From an uncultured bacterium (GTDB lineage: Bacteria; Pseudomonadota; Alphaproteobacteria; SP197), in NCBI GenBank assembly GCA_938014945.1, contig CALLQH010000238.1:1-7355 (forward strand): 7,355 nucleotides of DNA. Direction: 5' to 3'. Each line of letters opens with the position of its first letter. Position 1 is the stretch's first letter. Positions 1 through 5,867 of this stretch are shown piece by piece. The translations under genes were made by a program, and so were the position numbers. The notes below the pieces were generated by a model. That model was not told the origin of the DNA. It saw only the letters and a list, made by a program, of their open reading frames with translations, and did no database searches.

Positions 1-100
1 GCCGGCGAAGCCGAAAGGGATTGGCCTCGGCAGGCAGACCCTCCCGGAAGGCGCCGATGACCACCGCGCTACCCGGCGACACCACCTCCAGCGAGGTCAC
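1..100 (-). CDS. possible start of an unidentified gene, truncated by the window edge
   Basis: From a GTG at 100 the minus strand reads open for 33 codons to the window edge. An in-frame TGA lies just upstream, so this is the longest possible start, and no ATG is available in this frame. The translation begins roughly as M/V-TSLEVVSPGSAVVIGAF and runs on to an RLRR segment. The opening hydrophobic strand after a Pro-Gly turn faintly recalls the beginning of small SH3-like domains such as FeoA, but this is too short to identify. There is no convincing ribosome binding site, and GTG codons 6 or 7 are alternatives. It would be co-directional with the operon upstream. Confidence 0.3.
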   Translation of the reverse strand, partial: MTSLEVVSPGSAVVIGAFREGLPAEANPFRLRR

Positions 101-113
101 CCATCATGGGGTG
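98..113. repeat. short imperfect inverted repeat
   Basis: CACCCATCATGGGGTG pairs CACCCAT with ATGGGGTG around a single central C, with one bulged base. It sits directly over the candidate GTG start at 100. It could be an operator or translation-level structure, or chance in GC-rich sequence. Confidence 0.3.
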
Positions 114-249
114 GATCGGGGCCTGCGGCCAACCGATGGCGGATTACCACATCGCGGCTGAAAGCGGTGGTTCGGCAAACCCAACCTACGGCCATAGCTG
201 CGTGGCGAACCGAGGCGGTCCGGGCGGCATGCCGTTCGTTGCGGAGGGG
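101..249. other. non-coding gap downstream of the response regulator
   Basis: No frame here has coding character; the plus-strand open frame crossing it continues antisense into the regulator gene. I see no hairpin with a T-tract that would make a clear intrinsic terminator on the minus strand, and no tRNA-like fold. It contains a short imperfect palindrome at its lower end (98-113) and a weak GGTT/AACC dyad at 169-181. Confidence 0.5.
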
Positions 250-1590
250 TCATTTCCCGCCGTCGAGATGCCCCTTCTTGAGCAAACGATAGAGGTTGCG
301 TTCCGACACGCCCGCGACCTGCGCGACGAGACGCCGGTTCCCTTCATATCGTTCAAGCAGGAAATCCAGGTAGGTGTCGCGCAGTTGGTCCAGGTTCGGC
401 GGTTTCCCGAAGCTGAGATCGATCTGGCCTGACCGAGCGTCGTCAGGCTTCGGTCCGGGAAGATTGAGATGCTCGGGGCCGATCCCCGCCGATCCGTGCG
501 ACATGATGATGGCCCGCTCGACCACGTTGCCGAGCTCCCGCACGTTGCCCGGCCACTCGTAGGCTTCCAGCACCGCGAGAGCGGCCGGCGTAAACTGCTT
601 GTCGATGCCGCGCTGGAAGGTCCGCCGCTCGAGGAACTGCCGGGCCAGCAGCGCGATGTCCTCGCGCCGCTCGCGCAAGGGCGGGATGTCGACGACAAAG
701 GCTGAAAGATACTGCATCAGGTCCGACTGCCGGGCAGAGGCCTTCAGTTCGTCCGTCGAGATCGCCCCGGACAGAACGAAGCGGGCGCCGGACACGATGT
801 TCACCGACGAGCCGATGGCGCGGTACTGTCCGGTTTCGAGGACCCGCAGCAGCCGCGCATGCAGGTCCGTGTCCAGACGCTCGATGCCGGCCAGCAGGAT
901 GGTGCCGTTGTCGACAGCGGCGAGCAGCCCGTCCTGCCGCGCGCCGCCCTGGGCCTTGCCGAACAGATCGGCCGGGTCGAGCCCGGGATCGCAGTCCACC
1001 GAAATGAAGCGGCCGTTGGCGCGCGGGCTTGCCGCATGAAGGGCGCGGGCAGCCATCTCCTTGCCCGTTCCAGGCTCCCCGAGGATCAGCACCGGCGTAT
1101 CGGCGGGGGCGTAGAGCGCGATCATCCGGCGCAGCCTGTCCATGGCCGCGCCTTCGCCAACAATGCGCGGCAATTCGGTCGCGCCGGCTTGCGACTGCCA
1201 GAAGGCAAGGTCACGGCGAAGCTCCAGAGTCTGGAAGAACCGTGTCAGCACAAGCTCGAGGCTTTGCGCGGAGACAGGCTTGACGAGATAGTCCGCCGCG
1301 CCGGCCCGCACCATGCGCACGGCCTGGTCGATCGATCCGTAGGCGGTGATCACGATGACCGGGCAGTATTCGCGAAGTTCGGGCAGGAAGGTCTGGCCGT
1401 CCACGTCGGGAAGGCGCAGATCGAGCAGGGCGAGATCCGGTCCGAACTCGGCAAGGTGCTCCAGCGCCTCGGCCCGCCCGGAAGCGATGCGCGCCGACAG
1501 GCCGAGCACGGCCATGTTGTCCGCCATCAGCTGCGCCAGCGTGCGGTCGTCTTCGATGATCAGGATTCGGTGCTGGGCGGCGGACATCAT
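250..1590 (-). CDS. NtrC-type response regulator with degenerate AAA+ domain
   Basis: A 446-residue response regulator and probable partner of the kinase encoded immediately upstream. The receiver (8-120) is complete: D14/D15, phosphoacceptor D57, T82 and K104. The AAA+ region (about 141-375) keeps Walker A (GEPGTGKE, 171-178), the IPPLRERREDI stretch (302-312) and sensor II (EWPGNVREL, 345-353). A Fis-type helix-turn-helix closes the protein (about 400-440, GNRRLVAQVAGVSERNLYRLL). Three activator features are missing. LFGKAQGGARQDG stands where GAFTGA is expected. The Walker B Asp-Glu is Ala-Gly (ILLAGI, 231-236). Both arginine-finger positions are Gln and Tyr (SDLMQYL region, 288-294). It is therefore likely sigma-54-independent. 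The start is ATGATG: the first ATG (1590) overlaps the kinase stop as ATGA, but the ribosome binding site abuts it, so the second ATG at 1587 may be the one used. Confidence 0.92.
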   Translation of the reverse strand: MMSAAQHRILIIEDDRTLAQLMADNMAVLGLSARIASGRAEALEHLAEFGPDLALLDLRLPDVDGQTFLPELREYCPVIVITAYGSIDQAVRMVRAGAADYLVKPVSAQSLELVLTRFFQTLELRRDLAFWQSQAGATELPRIVGEGAAMDRLRRMIALYAPADTPVLILGEPGTGKEMAARALHAASPRANGRFISVDCDPGLDPADLFGKAQGGARQDGLLAAVDNGTILLAGIERLDTDLHARLLRVLETGQYRAIGSSVNIVSGARFVLSGAISTDELKASARQSDLMQYLSAFVVDIPPLRERREDIALLARQFLERRTFQRGIDKQFTPAALAVLEAYEWPGNVRELGNVVERAIIMSHGSAGIGPEHLNLPGPKPDDARSGQIDLSFGKPPNLDQLRDTYLDFLLERYEGNRRLVAQVAGVSERNLYRLLKKGHLDGGK

Positions 1591-3473
1591 CCCTCCACGC
1601 TTCCGCGGCGGTCAGGATCGGGATAGTCGAGCGTGAACCGGCTGCCCTTGCCCGGCAAGCTGTCGATCTCCAGGCGTCCGCCGGCGCGATCCATCGCCGT
1701 CTGGACGAGGGTCAGCCCGAGCCCGCGACCCTGCGTGCCGTCGGCGCGCCGCGTCCAGAAGGGCAGCGTGACCCGGGCGATGTCCTCGGGCGCGATGCCG
1801 CGGCCGTTGTCGGAGACGGTGAGCCGAATCCGCCCGGCGGCGCGGCGCGCCGTGACCCGCACTTCGCCGTCCCGGCCGACGGCGTGGAGCGCGTTCTGCA
1901 CCAGGTTCGTCACCGACAGCCGCAAATCGCTTTCCGCTACCAGGAGCCGCAGGTCGCCCGGCAGCTCGCAGCTCAGCTCTGCGCCCGCCTTGCGCGCCTC
2001 GAAACGCAGGATCTCCAGCGTCTGCGGGATGATTTCGGCAACGGTGAGCAGCACCGCCTCGCCCGGCGGCTGGCACAGCGTCATCAGCGAATGCGTCAGC
2101 TCCAGCGTCCGGCCGATCTCGCGCAGCAGCGTGTCCAGGTGCGGTCGCACCGCGGCGCGTCCGTCGGCCGGGAGGTCGTGTTCGAGCGCCGAGACGACGA
2201 GGTTGATCGAGGACAGCGGGTTGAAGATCTCGTGCGCCAGCCCGGCCGCCATCAGTCCCAATTCGGCCAGCCGGTGTTCCTGGCCGAGTTGCGCCTGCTG
2301 GTCGAGGTCGCGGATCGCCTCAACGACGCCTGCTCTGGAGCCGCCGGTGCCGCTATCGAGGAAGGCCGCCGCGACCTCGACATGGATCTCGCCCTCGCCC
2401 GGGCCGGCATGGATCTGCCGGCAGGTTATCGTCGGCAGCGACGGGCCCAGTTCGGCCAGCGGACAGCGCACGAGCGTGACAGGGCACGGCGTGGAACGGC
2501 GATGGCTGAGGACATGACAAGGCTGGCCGATCAGGCGTTCGGGCGGCTGCCCCTGGTGCCGCGCATAGGCGGCGTTGACCATCGCGACGCGATAGTCGCT
2601 GCCGATCACGCGGATGCCGTCGGGGATCGCGTCGATCACCGCCTGGAGACGCGCTTCGGAGCGGTGCAGTGCGGCGAACGATTCCTCAAGCCGGTCCGCC
2701 ATCCGGTTGAAGCCCTGGCCGAGGCGGGCGATCTCGTCCACGCCGCTCGCCTCGACGCGATTGCGGTAGTTGCTGTCCTGCAGCGTCTCCATCGCCGCCG
2801 ACAGCGTCCCGACCGGTCGCAGCACCGTGCGCGAAAGTGCCCACCAAGCCGTCAGCGTCGTGGCGAAGACGACCAGCGCACCCATACCGGCAAGCGTCAT
2901 CGCGCTGCGCCGGGCGTCGCGGCCGAGATCGGCGGCGTCGTAGTCGACGGCCAGGAGGCCGTTGACGGGATGATCTTCCATGCTGCCGTGGCAGTCCTGG
3001 CAGGGCGGCTGGTTGGGTACCGCAGTGACCGCGCGCAGTGCCTCGCCGTCGGCGGACAGGACGCGGGTCGTGCCCGGCGCCTCGGCGAGGAGTTCGCGCA
3101 TGGCCGGGCTGTCGAGCGACCTGCCTACCGCCTCCGGGTCCGAGGAAAAACGTACCTCGAAGGCCGGATTGAGAACCTGCAGCCCGAGGATGCCCGGCGC
3201 CTTGCCGATGTCGGCGAGGATCGCCTCCAGCCCGTGCAGGTCGCGCTTGAGCATGGCGTTCTCCAGCGAGGCCTGGAGAAGCCCGTTGAACCGACCGGCG
3301 GCGCGCTCCTGCTCCGAGAGCAGGCGATTGCGATAGGTATTGAGCACGAACGTCAAGAAGAGGACCGAAAGCAGCACCATGACCAGGCCGAGCGTGCCCA
3401 TCAGCCGCCGCCTCAGGTCGGCTGCGAACCAGCCGTACAGGTCCCGGACGATCTCGATCAGCCTTTCCCTCAT
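1587..3473 (-). CDS. membrane sensor histidine kinase with periplasmic c-heme motif, HAMP and PAS domains
   Basis: A 628-residue sensor kinase. Order of parts: a first membrane segment at about 25-45; a periplasmic sensor domain at about 46-190 holding a CQDCH c-type heme motif (158-162); a second membrane segment at about 191-213; a HAMP linker to about 265; and a PAS domain at about 273-390 with C319, C330 and C337. The kinase core follows, with the H-box at H414 (AHEIFNPLSS), an N-box at VTNLVQNALHAV (521-532) and G-boxes at SDNGRGI (554-560) and GRGLGLTL (582-589). All catalytic elements are intact. The ATG at 3473 is preferred: it forms an ATGA overlap with the preceding stop and directly precedes the first membrane segment. 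The frame extends to 3671, but that part overlaps the iron-sulfur gene and is Arg/Pro-rich. Its stop overlaps the response regulator start, so that protein is almost surely its partner. The ligand or redox signal is inferred. Confidence 0.92.
   Translation of the reverse strand: MRERLIEIVRDLYGWFAADLRRRLMGTLGLVMVLLSVLFLTFVLNTYRNRLLSEQERAAGRFNGLLQASLENAMLKRDLHGLEAILADIGKAPGILGLQVLNPAFEVRFSSDPEAVGRSLDSPAMRELLAEAPGTTRVLSADGEALRAVTAVPNQPPCQDCHGSMEDHPVNGLLAVDYDAADLGRDARRSAMTLAGMGALVVFATTLTAWWALSRTVLRPVGTLSAAMETLQDSNYRNRVEASGVDEIARLGQGFNRMADRLEESFAALHRSEARLQAVIDAIPDGIRVIGSDYRVAMVNAAYARHQGQPPERLIGQPCHVLSHRRSTPCPVTLVRCPLAELGPSLPTITCRQIHAGPGEGEIHVEVAAAFLDSGTGGSRAGVVEAIRDLDQQAQLGQEHRLAELGLMAAGLAHEIFNPLSSINLVVSALEHDLPADGRAAVRPHLDTLLREIGRTLELTHSLMTLCQPPGEAVLLTVAEIIPQTLEILRFEARKAGAELSCELPGDLRLLVAESDLRLSVTNLVQNALHAVGRDGEVRVTARRAAGRIRLTVSDNGRGIAPEDIARVTLPFWTRRADGTQGRGLGLTLVQTAMDRAGGRLEIDSLPGKGSRFTLDYPDPDRRGSVEG
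1591..1596 (-). promoter_or_regulatory. ribosome binding site of the response regulator gene
   Basis: GGAGGG lies inside the last codons of the kinase gene and directly abuts the tandem ATGATG. The spacing is too short for the first ATG (1590) and about four bases from GGAGG to the second (1587). The second start is therefore favoured, giving a one-base TGATG overlap with the kinase stop. Confidence 0.6.
2988..3002 (-). other. CxxCH c-type heme attachment motif in the kinase sensor domain
   Basis: The codons TGC CAG GAC TGC CAC encode Cys-Gln-Asp-Cys-His at kinase residues 158-162, between the two predicted membrane segments. It is followed by a GLLAVDY strand typical of the end of a PAS/Cache-like periplasmic fold. 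A CxxCH on the periplasmic side is what the cytochrome c maturation system recognises. Covalent heme here would allow redox or gas sensing. Confidence 0.65.
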
Positions 3474-4444
3474 GCCTGTATCACATGCAGCTTGCGGTAG
3501 TGTGCCGCCTTGCGGCAGACGGGGCAGAAACCACCCTCCGGCCCGTCGGCGCGGGGGTAGTGTCCCGGAACCCCGCATCCGGCGCACCGATAGGCACGGA
3601 GGGAAACAGGCGGCGCAGCCGGCGCCAGGAACCCGAGGGTCACGGCGCCTTCGTCGCAGACGTCCATGCACAGTCGGCAGCCGTTGCAGGCCTCGGGCCG
3701 GGTCTCATACGCCGCGTCGGCGCGCCCCGCATTGATCAAGGTCATGGCGGCGGTGGGACATATGTTCGCGCAGGCGCCGCATCCCGAGCACGCCGCCGGA
3801 TCGATCGCCGGCGCGTAGGCGAAGCGCCGTCCCGGGCGGCCGGCGCCTGCCTGCTGCACCTCATGCAACGCCGGTAGGGCTTCCGACGAAGCGAGCAGCG
3901 GCGCCAGGAAGGCGCGTCGCCGCGCATCCGGGCGATCGGCCGCATCGAGGCGGGGCGGACGGCGATCCGAACCGGCGGGCGCGGCCGAGAGACCGGCAAG
4001 CCCGCGGTCGGCGAGGATGGCGTTCAGCGTCGCCAGCCAAGTGCCGAAACGCAGCGTCGCCCCGTTCGGACAGGCGGTGCAATGGCCAGTGACCAGCGCG
4101 ACCTGCCTGACGCCGTCGCGCCAGAGGCGAGCCAGGGCCTCGAGCCCCAGGGCCTGGAGGCACGTTCCTCCCCCGCGCTCCGGGCAGACCAGCGACACGC
4201 GTCCCTTGCGGTCGACCGACGCCCTCGGTAGCGGTACCGCCCCGGCCATCGCGATCGCGCCCGCGGGGCAGGCTGCCGCGCAGCCGCCACAAGCCGTGCA
4301 TTTGGCCGCGGCGAGTTCCAGCCCGCCGTCCGGACCGGCGCTCAGCGCCAGCGTCGGGCAGGCGTCGACGCAGGCCGAGCAGTGCGCAACGGCCAGCCGG
4401 TCGAGCGCGCACCGCCCCGCATCGACGACCGGCTGGGTGCCCAT
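3470..4444 (-). CDS. multi-cluster 4Fe-4S protein with C-terminal rubredoxin-like knuckles
   Basis: A 324-residue cysteine-rich protein without signal peptide or membrane segment, so probably a cytoplasmic electron carrier. Motifs in order: C12 with C22/25/29-Pro, an atypical first cluster whose leading cysteine is displaced; a standard C49/52/55/59-Pro cluster; a middle segment with C87, C95 and C122/C125; a standard C219/222/225/229-Pro cluster; a further C253/256/259/263 cluster; and finally C287/C290 with C307/C310, spaced like the small rubredoxin domain of rubrerythrins. Residues 145-210 form a poorly structured, Ala/Arg/Pro-rich linker. I do not recognise a named family for the whole protein. 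The ends resemble NapF-like and polyferredoxin proteins. It follows the chaperone gene by one base and shares an ATGA overlap with the kinase gene. A role in feeding or maturing the reductase, or in reporting redox state, is inference. Confidence 0.85.
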   Translation of the reverse strand: MGTQPVVDAGRCALDRLAVAHCSACVDACPTLALSAGPDGGLELAAAKCTACGGCAAACPAGAIAMAGAVPLPRASVDRKGRVSLVCPERGGGTCLQALGLEALARLWRDGVRQVALVTGHCTACPNGATLRFGTWLATLNAILADRGLAGLSAAPAGSDRRPPRLDAADRPDARRRAFLAPLLASSEALPALHEVQQAGAGRPGRRFAYAPAIDPAACSGCGACANICPTAAMTLINAGRADAAYETRPEACNGCRLCMDVCDEGAVTLGFLAPAAPPVSLRAYRCAGCGVPGHYPRADGPEGGFCPVCRKAAHYRKLHVIQA

Positions 4445-4445
4445 C

Positions 4446-5189
4446 TCACCAGCTTTCGGCCAGTCCCGGCACGAACGGGCGGGCGACCTGCTTCACCTCG
4501 GCGGCCTTGCGTGCACGGTCCTGTTCGCGGGCAAACGCGTGGTCGACAACCGTCGAGTCGATCCCCGTTCGCGCCTCGAGCCACCGGCGCAGCATTTCGA
4601 GCACCGCGCGGGTGAGCCGCGCCGCCGCCCGGTGGAACGCGGAATGCGCCCGCTCCTCTATCGCGCGGCAAAAATCGGGCACCCATGGCAGAAGGTGCCG
4701 GTCCATGAACAGCGCGGCGTCGGCGAGCCCGTCGCCGTCGCCGAGCGCGAGCAGATGCTGCACGAACTGCAGTTCGTGAACGACATGATCGTCGGCCCTG
4801 CATCGCCAATCGGGGACGGCGATACCGTAGTGTTCGTACCAGGCGCGCACGTCGAACATCGGCTGCTGCCGCTCGAGGTGCTCCTCGGTCAGCCAGACCG
4901 ACCCCGACGGGGAAATGCGCAGTCCATGGGTGAGGTAGACGTCGGCGAAGTCGCAGGCGAGCTGGTCGAGCACGGCCTCCGGCGGATTGTCGCCGAGTTC
5001 GTCCAGCGCCTGGCGAAAGCCCGCCGCTGCGCCGGGATCCGACGATTGCGCCAGCAATCCAGCCAGCGCCCCCGCGATGTCGGCGTCGCGCAATCCCACC
5101 AGCAGCGGCAGGTCGGCTTCGCGGTCGTGCAAGCGCACGATCAGGCCGAGCAGGTCGACCCAAAGCTCCGTCTCGGCCGGTTCAGCCAT
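4446..5189 (-). CDS. TorD/DmsD-family molybdoenzyme maturation chaperone
   Basis: A 247-residue, largely helical cytoplasmic protein of the TorD/DmsD family. These proteins bind the apo-molybdoenzyme and its Tat signal, help insert the molybdenum cofactor and hold back export until folding is complete. Family marks visible are DFADVYL (residues 80-86), SPSGSVWLTEE (93-103), the WYEHYGI stretch (117-123) and the DDHVVHELQF motif (133-142), whose Asp-His and Glu-Leu are typical. No metal-binding cysteine cluster or membrane segment is present. It is somewhat longer than typical members, with a charged C-terminal tail rich in Lys and Arg after about residue 213. The start overlaps the end of the iron-sulfur subunit gene by eight bases, and its stop is one base from the next start. 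This placement makes the upstream reductase its most likely client. Confidence 0.88.
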   Translation of the reverse strand: MAEPAETELWVDLLGLIVRLHDREADLPLLVGLRDADIAGALAGLLAQSSDPGAAAGFRQALDELGDNPPEAVLDQLACDFADVYLTHGLRISPSGSVWLTEEHLERQQPMFDVRAWYEHYGIAVPDWRCRADDHVVHELQFVQHLLALGDGDGLADAALFMDRHLLPWVPDFCRAIEERAHSAFHRAAARLTRAVLEMLRRWLEARTGIDSTVVDHAFAREQDRARKAAEVKQVARPFVPGLAESW

Positions 5190-5853
5190 TGTCCACCCTG
5201 CCCTTGGAGTGCGGCACGAAGACGATGGACGGGTCGGTGAGTTCGCGGTCGGCCATCGACTTCACCTGCCCGACCACCTGGTCATGCGGCCCGCGCGCCC
5301 TGGTCTGATAGGTGCCGTCGCGCAGCTGGTCGATCGGACCGATGTCGAGCACGCGCATCATGCAGGCCGAGACGCAGTAGGGCTTGCGGCCCGCCTCCAG
5401 CTCGTCGATGCACATGTTGCACTTCTGCACGATGTTCTGTTCCCAGTTGAACTGGGGCGCGCCGAAGGGACAGGCGGCCTCGCATTTGCGGCAGCCGATG
5501 CACAGCGTGCTGTCGATGTCGACGACGCCGTTGTCCTTGCGCTTGAAGATCGCGCCGGTCGGACAGGCGGGCAGGCAGGCCGGCTCCGCGCAGTGGTTGC
5601 ACGACATGTTGACCTTGTAGGCGAAGACCTCGGGATAGGTCCCGCCCTCGACATACTGCACGCGACGGAAGCGCGGTCCCTCGGGCAGGCCGTTCTTGTC
5701 CTTGCACGCCATCTCGCAGGCACGGCAGCCGATGCAGTCGACGTTGTTGTGGATGAAGCCCAGCTGCATGTCGGGAACGACAGGCTCGTAGACCTCGCGC
5801 TTGCGCTTCAGGATCGCAGCCTTGAGCGTCGGGATGTCGGCTTTGTCGGTCAT
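5182..5853 (-). CDS. DmsB-like four-cluster iron-sulfur electron-transfer subunit
   Basis: A 223-residue electron-transfer subunit that should pass electrons to or from the molybdenum subunit encoded just upstream. Four cysteine groups are complete: C40/43/46/50, C85/88/93/97, C118/121/124/128 and C145/148/160/164. The pairing and spacing match DmsB/NrfC-type proteins with four [4Fe-4S] clusters. No cysteine is replaced by tryptophan, as happens in the NarH-type subunits of type II enzymes. There is no signal peptide or membrane segment. By analogy with DmsAB it would be exported, if at all, with a Tat-bearing partner. The ATG at 5853 is chosen because a GAGGGGG ribosome binding site lies five bases upstream and the protein starts as related subunits do. 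The same frame stays open back to 6063, but that stretch is antisense-free overlap with the upstream gene and has no family character. The stop overlaps the next gene by eight bases. Confidence 0.92.
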   Translation of the reverse strand: MTDKADIPTLKAAILKRKREVYEPVVPDMQLGFIHNNVDCIGCRACEMACKDKNGLPEGPRFRRVQYVEGGTYPEVFAYKVNMSCNHCAEPACLPACPTGAIFKRKDNGVVDIDSTLCIGCRKCEAACPFGAPQFNWEQNIVQKCNMCIDELEAGRKPYCVSACMMRVLDIGPIDQLRDGTYQTRARGPHDQVVGQVKSMADRELTDPSIVFVPHSKGRVDNG

Positions 5854-5858
5854 CTGCA

Positions 5859-5865
5859 CCCCCTC
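5859..5865 (-). promoter_or_regulatory. ribosome binding site of the DmsB-like gene
   Basis: GAGGGGG on the minus strand, five bases before the ATG at 5853. It lies in the 14-base gap after the stop codon of the catalytic subunit gene and decides the start in favour of 5853 over the longer open frame. Confidence 0.7.
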
Positions 5866-5867
5866 GC

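Noticed and set aside
169..181. GGTT/AACC dyad in the gap
   Set aside because: Only four base pairs with an asymmetric centre and no following T-tract; it is not a convincing terminator or operator.
101..249. Possible sigma-54 or FNR promoter sites in the gap
   Set aside because: I looked for the TGGC-N8-TTGC and TTGAT-N4-ATCAA patterns on both strands and saw no acceptable match.
106..432. Plus-strand open frame of 108 codons starting in the gap
   Set aside because: More than half is antisense to the helix-turn-helix end of the response regulator. There is no ribosome binding site, and it is compositionally unlike a protein.
1884..3500. Long plus-strand open frame of 538 codons
   Set aside because: It lies antisense to the histidine kinase, whose domains are fully recognisable. 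Its product is Arg/Gln/His-rich low-complexity sequence typical of shadow frames in GC-rich DNA.
3474..3671. 66-codon N-terminal extension of the kinase
   Set aside because: It overlaps the end of the iron-sulfur protein gene in another frame, is Arg/Pro-rich, and the ATG at 3473 with an ATGA overlap precedes the first membrane segment naturally.
4017..5240. Plus-strand open frame of 407 codons
   Set aside because: Antisense to the chaperone and iron-sulfur protein genes, crosses their boundary, and shows no domain or motif.
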